A stretch of 64,000 nt of DNA from Myrica gale (taxonomy: Eukaryota > Streptophyta > Magnoliopsida > Fagales > Myricaceae): positions 14,278,001-14,342,000 of the forward strand of contig OZ005615.1 of the NCBI GenBank assembly GCA_963930655.1. The letters are read 5' to 3'. Every line of letters starts with the position of its first letter. Positions within the stretch are counted from its first letter, which is position 1. A model generated the notes under the pieces. It was not told the DNA's origin, made no database searches, and saw only the letters and a program-made list of their open reading frames with translations. The position numbers were made by a program, and so were the translations under genes. Below are positions 55,795-64,000 of this stretch, in pieces.

Positions 55795-56603
55795 TAAGGT
55801 GATAAAATCATCCAGTTTCCACCGGAATCGCCGGTTTCAGTTCCGGTACCGGAACCCATTTTATGGAAATTTCATAACCAGAACTGGAGTTTCAAGTGAA
55901 AATGCCAGAATTTTTCCAGTTCTTGTATTTTTTTTAAAAAAATAATTCTAGGGCTCAAATGGTTTCGTTTGAGTCATTTTATATTAAAAAAACGTCAGTT
56001 ACGTAACCTAGGTCAAAACGACCCAGGTCACATGGAGACAATTTGTCAATGACTCAATTAGACAAAGTCTTGGGTTTCGACTTTCGAATTCGTTCTGCCT
56101 TCGGCCTTCGTGAGACTTCAAGAAATTTTCCTAAGTCCTTCACAGCCCTAAGTTCACCTCCCCGGATCTCCCTAATTCTTATTCTAGGTTCTAATATTCA
56201 TATGTTGGCTATTTTGGTGTACCCTGATCTCCCTAATTCTTCCTAAGGTGATAAAATCATCCAGTTTCCACCAGAATGTCCGATTTCAGTTCCGGTACCG
56301 GAACCCATTTTATGGAAATTTCATAACCAGAACTGGAGATTCATGTGAAAATGCCAGAATTTTTCAGTTCCGGTATTTTAAAAAATAATAATTCTAGGGC
56401 TCAAATGGTTTCGTTTGAGCCCTTTTATATTAAAAAAACGTTAGTTACGTGACCTCAGTCAAAACGACCCAGGTCACATGGAGACAATTTGTCAATGACT
56501 CAATTAGACAAAGTCTTGGGTTTCGACTTTCGAATTCGTTCTGCCTTCGGCCTTCGTGAGACTTCAAGAAATTTTCCTAAGTCCTTCACAGCCCTAAGTT
56601 CAC
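55732..56603. repeat. 449-bp tandem duplication of the hAT left end with its flank
   Basis: The text starting ATTCTAGGTTCTAATATTC is repeated from 56181. Each copy includes the LINE flank and a TAAGGTGATAAAATCATCC hAT end (55795 and 56244). The two diverge by a few substitutions, and the second copy continues into the hAT interior. Confidence 0.85.
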
Positions 56604-57622
56604 CTCCCCGCCGCCAAACGCCAGCAACAGCCCCCCACCATTGAGTTCGGCCACCGTCCCCCCAGCAATCTCCACCTCTCTCTCTCTCTCACTCTCACTC
56701 TCTCTCTCCTCAGCTCTCTCCTGACCCTCCCGAAATCTCTCTCTCCCCTGACCCTCCCAAAATATCTCCCTCTCTCTCGCGGGTTGCTGCCATCGGTTGG
56801 ATTTCTGACCTTTGGTGGCCGAATCTCTCACCAGCACTCACTCACCAAAGGTTTGTTAATTTTAGTTTGTCAAATGTTGTATGTAGTCTTTAAATTGCTT
56901 TGGTGTTTATTAATTTGATTTTGGGACTTTTATAGCAAATTTGTTCATGGAAGAAATCTCTTTATGTTTGATTATTTGGACACCAAATCTCTCTCTCAAG
57001 TCTCACCAAGGTATTATTACTTTACTGCTGTAGTTATTTGTGTGCATTTGGTCAATCTACAGCTCTCAGATGCCCGTATAAAGATATGAGCGAATTTTTA
57101 CTGTTTCTGCACTAACTTGGCTGTATTTCTTTACTTCATTTTGGATAACAATGGAAATTTATGCGCATTTGGTCTTGTTTCAATCACAAGTTTTATATGG
57201 AGATAGAATCTTCTTAGGGTGCTATTAAAAGTACAACTCAGAATTTCAATCTATGTACAAGCTTAGAATATGCTCTCCAAAGTAAGGAGAATTTTAGTTC
57301 TTTTAGTTCTTGAAATTTGATGTTTTGCATAAATGTGAGCTGCTGAAATTTGATGCTTTGCATAAACATTGATAGTGAACATGTTTGATTTAAATGTGAA
57401 CATGCTTGATAATTGAAATGTGAACATGTTTGATAATTGATAGTGAATATTTGTAAACATTTCTAATTTTCCCTTGGAAGATTGGAGTTTGGACTTGTTG
57501 TTTATGCTTAGATCCTTTAGGTTGTGAACATAGTAATTTAGAGTTTATTTAGAAAGATTGATTCTTTTTTCAATTAATTTTTTTATTCAAATGAGCTGAA
57601 AATCAAATATGTTTAATGTCAG
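56604..57622. other. hAT leader with a CT-rich tract
   Basis: A CT microsatellite-like tract (56670-56790) is followed by AT-rich text up to the transposase start. It probably holds a promoter, 5' UTR and intron. No separate gene was recognised. Confidence 0.45.
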
Positions 57623-59860
57623 ATGGATGAGATTAGTATTACACCTACTACAAATATAGGGTCTTGCCCTAGTATTGGTGGTCCAAATCATCCAGTACCT
57701 GATGAGTCAGTTACTAGTCCTCAGTCTGGTGGTCATGAGGATATTACCGATCAGCCAGAAGAACCACCTGTTAAAAAGAGAAAGAATGCTCGCAAGAGTT
57801 TTGTGTAGGATTATTTCACTAAAATTCTGCCAGTTGTCAAACTTGAACATCCTGAAGCTAAGTGTCATTATTGTAAGGCCAAGGTTGGGTGCAGCCCTGA
57901 ACACCATGGGACTTCAGGTATGAAGGTTCATTTGAAAAATTGCTTGCCATATTTGAAGCAACAAGGTCAATTAGATAAAACTCAATCTAGATTGACATTG
58001 GATGCTTCAAAAGCAACAGAGAGTGATAAGGGTATTTTGAAATTAGATACTTATAGTGAAAAGGAGGTGAGAAGGTGGATTGCTAAATATTTGATCATAG
58101 ATGAGATGACTTTTAGGACTGTGCATGGGTTAGGGTTTAGAAAATTGGTGGAGAGACTTGAGCCCACTAAATTTACGATCATGAAGGATTGTATGGAGTT
58201 GTATATGGAAGAAAGGACCAAGCTGAAAGAGACAATTCTCATTGAAAGTCCTAGAGTGTGTTTTACCACTGATACGTGGACATCAGTTCCAAATGTAAAT
58301 TATATGTGCGTAACAGTCCACTTTATTGATAGGAGGTGGTGTTTATGGAAGAGGATTATTTACTTTCGTCGTATAACTGATCATAAAGGCGCCAATATTG
58401 GGAAAGAGATAGAGGGATGTATGAATTTTTGGAGGATTAACAAAATTCTCACAATCACGGTTGATAATGCAACCAACAATAATGTTGCAATTGACCAAGT
58501 GAAAAGAAAGCAATTAGAAGGTGGTGCAAATGTTGTTTGTAAGCATGAGTTCATTCATATGCGGTGTGCTACACATATTTTGAATCTTGTTATTCAAAAG
58601 GGTTTGAAGGAGCTGGGTGATTCCATTACAAAGATACGGAATATCATTAAATATGTGAAATTTAGTCCTCAAAGCCTTCTTGGGTTCAAGAAGGCCACTG
58701 CAAATAGAACGATGTCTGAAAGTAATTTCTTGCAAATGGATGTATCAACTCGATGGAACTCGACTTATATCATGTAAGAAAGGGCTGAAAAATTTTCGGC
58801 CGGCTTTTGAGGATATGTTGGATGGAGATGGGAACTTAGTGATGTATTTGAATGAATATGGTCATGGGAGGCAATGATTGGGGACATCTTCATTTGAGGA
58901 TTAGGAGCACATTAGACAGCTTGTGAAGTTTTTTAAAGTGTTATATGAGGTCACCATACGCATATCGAGGTCAACATATGTAACTTCAAATGCTCTTTTT
59001 GAGGAGTTAACAAGAATTAAGTTTCATAACATGGCTAAAAGATGCAAAGAAAGTATGATAAGTATTAGGGGGATTTGAGACAGGTGAATAGACTTAATTT
59101 TTAGTTGTTGTATTGGATCCTCGTTTTAAACTCATCACTTAAGAGTACTGGGCTATCAACAATTTTGGGAAGGATAAGGGCATGGATTTCGCTGTCATGG
59201 TGTGAGGTACTCTAGAAACAATGTTTGAGGACTGTAATGGAGGTGTCATAACCCAATCAGCGCAAACAATTGAAAGTCAAAGTTTTGCAAATATGGATTA
59301 ATTGATGAATATTGTTCAGCATTTATAGGGAGGTCTACTTATTGATAGCAACAGAACTTGCTAGATAGTAAGTCTGAGGTGGAGAGATACTTGATTGAAT
59401 ATGTAGAACCAAGGGTGTCGGGTTTTGATATTTTGTTGTAGTGGAAGGTGAATTCTCAAAAGTTTCAAGTTTTTTTCTCGCATTGCAAGTATGTGTTGTC
59501 TATCCCAATTACTATTGTGTCATCTAAGTCCACTTTTAGCACTTCGGGTAGAGTAGTGGATTTTTTCAGAATTCCTTGGCGGCTTATACTGTGGAGGGCC
59601 TCATATGTGCACAAAATTGGTTGCATGTTGCTCCTATACTTGATGAAGAAGATGGCAACTTGGATGGTGGAGATGATCCCTCGAGTTACAAACTAGATAT
59701 GGGTATACTTTTTATTTTGTTAAAATCTTTTGCTTTATTAAGTGATTATTTGGTTATCTTAGTATTTCTCTTATAATTGTTTTGTTTTGTTTTTCTTTTG
59801 TAGAGATTGAGAACTTGAGGATGCAAGTTGGACAAGTAGGAGTATCATGATTGTGAGATT
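57623..59860 (+). pseudogene. BED-finger hAT transposase (RICESLEEPER type), degenerate
   Basis: It starts MDEISITPTTNIGS. A stop (Trp codon to TAG) falls at 57806, just before DYFTKILPVVK. The BED finger follows (CHYCKAKVGC, SGMKVHLKNC), then RWIAKYLIIDEMTFRTV, CFTTDTWTSVPNVNYMCVTVHF and RCATHILNLVIQKG, ending the long frame at RWNSTYIM (58777, stop). Later pieces in other frames: RFKLIT region (59110), STSGRVVDFF and AAYTVEGLICAQNWLHVAP (59510-59640), the hAT dimerisation end, and a last piece ENLRMQVGQVGVS (59809-59850). It lost function through stops and frameshifts. Confidence 0.87.
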
Positions 59861-60675
59861 TATGGGTATACTTTTTACAAACTAGTTTTGCTTAGTTATT
59901 TCAGAATTTCTATCATTACATTGTGAGATGTATGACTTTATTGCTATAGATTTGACTTTGGCTGCACAGATAAGTTGTCATTTGAGTTTGTTGCATCAAA
60001 ATTGAAACAGTTCCTGATCTTTATCTCGTATAAAAACTAAAGGTTAAATACATAATAATTCATTTTTTGTTGTCATTGTGCTTTATATGACATACATGTA
60101 ATAAATGATGAGAGAGCAAAGTATACTTTTTGAAGTGTTCATTAACTTGTGGTCATCTTTATAATCAGTTTGAGCCTTTCCATATAGCTAAAGCATTGAG
60201 TTTGAATTGTACTTTTGAGCCGTTTGGGGAATAAATAGTATCAAAATATCAAGTTTTGCAGAACCAATGTTGTTTGGTTAAATTCTCGGTGATATACATG
60301 TGGAATGGATATCCAATGGTGTCAATATTGGTGATAATTGTGTTAAGTCAGAGATTTTTGTCTACCAAGCATGGTTCCGAAGTTGAATGTTGTTCATTTT
60401 TCACTCAAAAAGCTACTAAAAATAATATAGCCGTGGTGTTCATTAGGGTAGTTGGTCTTATTACCGCAAAGTGAGTTTCTCAATGGTAATTAGTTATTTT
60501 CTCTAGGCATAATGTGCTTGAATCTGATGAAATAAATGTATGCCTTATAAACTTGAATCATTTGAACAAAAAGTGCTACCATGACTATATTATGCCTAGA
60601 ATTCTAAGGAAACTGTTTAACCAATATTCTTGAAGCCATATGAATGCTCTTATGTGGGGATTCACTGACATGCAG

Positions 60676-60810
60676 TACAAGTTTTATGTTGATGGTCAAT
60701 GGCGATATGATGAGTCCCAACCTTATGTGACTAGCGAATATGGTGTTGTGAACACTCTTTCTTGGGCTATGGATTACACGGATGTTGATAATGAAGCCTT
60801 TCGCCGTATG
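60676..60810 (+). pseudogene. Captured SNF4-type (AMPK CBM48) exon with splice sites
   Basis: The 45-codon open exon reads [18 protein letters not shown], then GVVNTLSW and [10 protein letters not shown]. It is preceded by a polypyrimidine-poor TGACATGCAG acceptor and followed by a GTGAGT donor. It resembles the CBM region of plant SNF4, the regulatory subunit of SnRK1 ('YKFYVDGEWRHDE'-type, from memory). It is in frame and without stops, flanked by intron-like sequence, so it was taken up as genomic DNA. It lies ~0.8 kb beyond the hAT transposase. Confidence 0.7.
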
Positions 60811-61250
60811 GTGAGTTAGTTATCCCTTTAGTTTGACTCGTGGTTTATTTTCACTCCTTTTGACGTTGTTTGTTCTAATTTTAAGATTTTGTGTGAATTC
60901 AGTGTCTTAGCAATTTCGATATGTCTGTCTGTGGGCTTGTCTTGAGGAGCTAGTATCAACTTCAGTGTTCAATAGTCATCAAATCTCTGCACATTTTGAA
61001 ACCTAGAAAGCAAGCCTTTTTCAGTCAATCATTAGAATTGTTTCAGAGGATGAAGTATGAGTGTGTGTTTCCTTGTTAACCATTTTTCATATAGTCTTAC
61101 CTTTTCGTATCCCATGTAACTTGGAGGGTTATAACATTGTCGTTCAGTTGTAAATTTTTTTTCCTTTGATGTCTTGATCACTTGATGATGTAATGATATG
61201 TTATACTGCTTACAAAATCGTATTATGAAACTATTGCTAATAGGGAGAAA
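60811..61250. other. hAT interior after the captured exon
   Basis: No further exon recognised; it may be intron of the captured gene. The 60256-60474 frame upstream is also unidentified. Confidence 0.4.
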
Positions 61251-61379
61251 TAGGAAAAAAAAGAGAGCCAAAATTCGGCCCAAAATAAGCATTTTGGGGC
61301 AAAGTAAAAACTGTGCCTTCAGACCCAGTTATGGAACCGAAATGGTGGTTCCATCCTAGTACTCACCCCTAATTCTTCC

Positions 61380-61739
61380 TATGTTCTATCCATTATCTAT
61401 GGTCCATCTTTTTTTATTGACAAGCGCCTCTTTTGGGACAATATGGCAACTCTAGCAAACTCTATCTCCGAACCATGGGTTTTTGATAGGGGATTTCAAT
61501 GTTGTTTCTTCTCTGCGGGAGAAGAGAGGGGGGCAATCAATTATTTTATCAACAACTTTGGCTTAATTGACCTGGGTTTTAATAGTAATTCGTTCACCTA
61601 GAACAATGGTCGCCAAGGTCAGGTGAATATTCATGAACGCCTTGACTGTAACTTGGCCAACCAATCTTGTCGGCTTCTCTTTCCTCATTCTTCGTGTTAT
61701 TCATGCACCGACAGTAGCATCAAACCATCTTCCTCTAAT
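61380..61739 (+). pseudogene. LINE ORF2 endonuclease, middle part
   Basis: Frames give SIIYGPSFFIDKRLFWDNM, then GDFNVVSSLREKRGG (endonuclease GDFN motif) and SNHLPLI at the right edge (the SDH-like region). Several frameshifts. It joins 55794 on the left and 63710 on the right when the hATs are ignored. Confidence 0.75.
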
Positions 61740-62160
61740 CAGTGGCGGATCCAAGATCAAAATCCATGGGGTCGAATTTTAAAGACGAAATGACAAAAAA
61801 AAATTCCTTCGTAATGCAAAAAATTATCTTAGAGTTACAATATCGAAAATTAAAGACTGAATCTATTAAGTGTTTCAGCATAAACTGCAGCAGTTATGTT
61901 AACACAAGTGAACCAATCAGATGTAGATGCCTAATGTTTGTAGTGGACGCTTCCTAGAAAGTCAAGATAGATGGTGAAATCATAGAACCTTAGGTGACAA
62001 GTGTTTATGATGTGAAAATAGATAAAAGTGATAAAATGGTCATATGGTCTTTGCAGTTTATGCTATCATATTGGACAAGTGTTTATGATGTGAACCGACA
62101 TAAGGCACCTTATGTTATTTATAAGTACTAATATGTGATTTGTGTTTTAGTATTTTATAA

Positions 62161-62505
62161 ATGTTAAGGGCCTCCAAGATTCTTTTGACGATACAATGCC
62201 ATGGTCAAGCACCGTTTTATGTCCAATATCTCCATTCCAATGTCAATTCAAAGAGTTTCAAAGGTATGGTGACTAACATTGACCTTCAGTACCGGCACAA
62301 TACAACAACTAATCAATGTTTGCCGCTACCATCTAAATCGTTTATGACAGATCAAAACAGCATTACGAATTTGTTTGCTTCAGAAATCAATCCTAGAAAA
62401 AGATCACTGACAGAAGAAGCTTTGAGGAACTTCAGGAAGCAGACTATATTAATGTACCACATATATTTTGAAATCAATAATGTGATCATTATTACAGGAC
62501 AATAA
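62161..62505 (+). other. 114-codon coding-like frame, unidentified
   Basis: The frame is open and reads SMTDQNSITN-like text: KSFMTDQNSITNLFASEI, RKRSLTEEALRNFRKQ. It could be a captured exon of unknown origin or chance. I do not recognise a family. Confidence 0.3.
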
Positions 62506-63139
62506 CCACAAAACACAAAAAAGAAAATAGTGTTTACAGTGGCCTTTTCCCCCTTGCATATTGAAAATCCTCTCAAACAGAATCAGAAGTACTGCATATT
62601 GATCCTATAAAGCTTAGCAGTTGATAATACATGATCTACAACAAAGATATTGAAAAGAAAAAGTTAAAGATGTTTACCCAACCCCAAGTGTGTCGTAAAG
62701 ACCATCTACGAACTTAATAGATTATGGCACAGGACATTGTCAACAATATTCCTGCTAAAAAAAATACACAACTGTTAGCAACCGGATGTTAGCTGTACAT
62801 GTTTTTTCCTTTAATTGCTTGCTACATAGCAAATTGTACATACCTTAGCTTTAAAACTCTTACTCTCTGTCCTTCCTTTTATCTGTCATCTGAATCTCTG
62901 ATACATACAAGGTGTGCCACTGTTGAATGTTCCTAAAGCTTGGTCCCATTCAAATAAAAAATTTGAAGAATCTTCTCTTACTGTTTAGCTTCTAGAGAGA
63001 TTACAGAATCATATACAACGACATAACATTTCTGCTCATCTTTCTGGCTGAACAATGTAACTCGGGCACAAAAAAAGAGAACAAGAGAATGGATGGATAG
63101 GAGGCAAAGAGGCTCAAAGGCAAGCCAACCAAGCTGCCA

Positions 63140-63292
63140 TCATCCATTGAGATGAGGACCATCTATGACCATTTCTTCGTTATACGTTCAGATAACCTGC
63201 ACTCTTCCTCACTGGAAGTCTGTGGATCAAGCTTCCGAAGGTTGTTAACAAACATGATTGCCTCACCGTGAAGATTGAGCTTGCAATACGAA
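63140..63292 (-). other. Coding-like minus frame, unidentified
   Basis: The minus frame reads LHGEAIMFVNNLRKLD and SEEECRLSERITKKWS with a stop at about 63152, a plausible C-terminal exon. It is divergent to the RabA exon 45 bp away. Identity unknown. Confidence 0.35.
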
Positions 63293-63336
63293 AAAAAATT
63301 CTGCTTTGTTTAAATTTCTGTAAATCAATTTCATAG

Positions 63337-63561
63337 GTACAGGGCCGTCACGAGTGCATACTACAGGGGTGCCCTAGGGGCCATGGTAGTCTACGACATC
63401 ACCAAAAGACCCAGCTTTGATCATGTGGCCAGGTGAGTAGAGGAGCTCCGAGCCCATGCTGACAAATCCATAGTGATCACTCTCATCGGGAACGAAGCTG
63501 ATCTTGTGGACCTGAGGGCAGTGCCCACAGAAGAGGCTATTGAGTTTGCAGAGAATAAATG
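63337..63561 (+). pseudogene. RabA/Rab11 GTPase exon fragment
   Basis: After an AG acceptor (TTTCATAG) the frame reads [32 protein letters not shown], a TGA stop in place of Trp, [19 protein letters not shown], then EADL where the family has NKxDL, and [14 protein letters not shown]. This is the second exon of RabA-class Rab GTPases. The premature stop and the mutated G4 box make it non-functional. It lies at the right end of the Pack-type hAT. Confidence 0.82.
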
Positions 63562-63709
63562 GGGTTGGCCTGGGCCAATGAGGATCGGGCCCCCATAGGC
63601 CCAGCCAACCTATGAATAAGAAAAACCTAAAGTAAAATTTTTTTGGGGGGGATGCAATGGGTGGCGGCCGCCCAGGGCCGCACCCCCCACATCCGCCTCT
63701 GCCTCTAAT

Positions 63710-64000
63710 ACTCAATATTGCCTGTCATACTCCGGCGAATCATCGACCTTTTAGATTTAAGGAAATGTGGTTCCGTGAACCCGAAAATTTCTATATGGTT
63801 GCCCATGCATAGGACATGCACGTATCGGCATTCCCGGTTCAAGTTCTCTCTCTTAAATTGGATTCGGTCAAACGTGCTCTCAGTATGGAACCGCCTTCAC
63901 TTCGGCATTATTAAATATCACATTCCGTCCCTTTCGAGCTCACTAGATAAGGTCCAACAAGCGGACCCAATCACTTCTAATCATGATTTGGAACTGCCTC
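63710..64000 (+). pseudogene. LINE ORF2 continuation past the endonuclease
   Basis: Frames read HRPFRFKEMWFREPENFYMVA and LSLKLDSVKRAL, the conserved linker after the endonuclease of plant L1 elements. A stop follows VAHA. The copy runs off the window toward the RT. Confidence 0.65.

Larger units (their letters stand above)
55795..61371 (+). mobile_element. 5.6-kb hAT element with 8-bp target duplication
   Basis: The termini are TAAGGTGATAAAATCATCC and CTAGTACTCACCCCTA, as in the MITE at 38415. A perfect 8-bp duplication, ATTCTTCC, lies at 55787-55794 and 61372-61379. It contains a BED-finger hAT transposase and a captured SNF4-type exon, inserted into LINE endonuclease sequence that reads through the target site. 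Confidence 0.88.
61740..63701 (+). mobile_element. 2.0-kb Pack-type hAT with 8-bp target duplication
   Basis: The termini are CAGTGGCGGATCC and CCGCCTCTG. A perfect 8-bp duplication, CCTCTAAT, lies at 61732-61739 and 63702-63709. The left ~120 bp match the reverse complement of the 3' end of the hAT at 5415-12694, and the right end matches the 5' end of the hAT at 54970, so it is a non-autonomous member of that family. It carries at least one host exon (RabA) and two coding-like stretches. Confidence 0.88.

Overview
This window is nuclear DNA from a flowering plant, most likely a eudicot with a repeat-rich genome. The evidence is spliced genes with GT-AG introns, plant-specific transposon families and recognisable plant gene fragments. 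I cannot name the species. Only two host genes are convincing, both on the minus strand. One is the start of a small single-pass membrane protein gene (1483-1922; its last exon was not found). The other is a complete ten-exon DEAD-box RNA helicase of the RH20/p68 type (15504-23575), whose exons join without a break into 503 codons. From memory these resemble the adjacent Arabidopsis genes At1g55160 and At1g55150, so the pair may be an old syntenic block pushed about 13.6 kb apart by insertions.

Between the two genes lie Mutator-like (MULE) foldback elements with 9-bp target duplications (2122-2504, 14151-14657), a related foldback (2951-3473) and a 9.9-kb MULE (3982-13923). The large MULE carries pieces of a CYP710A-like P450 and of LEA14. 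A decayed hAT transposon sits inside it, and a 4.67-kb solo LTR with a perfect 5-bp duplication (7751-12424) sits inside the hAT transposase gene. Helicase intron 5 holds a LINE that has lost its reverse transcriptase and a histone H4 retrocopy, each with its own target duplication.

From 23919 to 47063 runs a candidate giant MULE with ~190-bp terminal inverted repeats and an 8-bp duplication. It contains a decayed MuDR-type transposase (minus strand, 26640-29992) and a large CACTA element (30211 to about 44940) with tnp2, a Transposase_24 gene and a third 'putative plant transposon protein' ORF. The CACTA is itself hit by a hAT MITE (38415-38973) and by more copies of the long LTR.

From about 47405 to the window end is one LINE on the plus strand, split by a small MULE (47622-48779), a CACTA/hAT composite (49773-54970), a 5.6-kb hAT (55795-61371) and a 2.0-kb hAT (61740-63701). 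Two of these hATs carry host exons: an intact SNF4-type CBM exon with its splice sites, and a RabA/Rab11 exon. Several transposon families appear here as both transposase-bearing and non-autonomous members, so the window records repeated nesting and gene-fragment capture. I found no CRISPR, operon, rRNA or tRNA feature.
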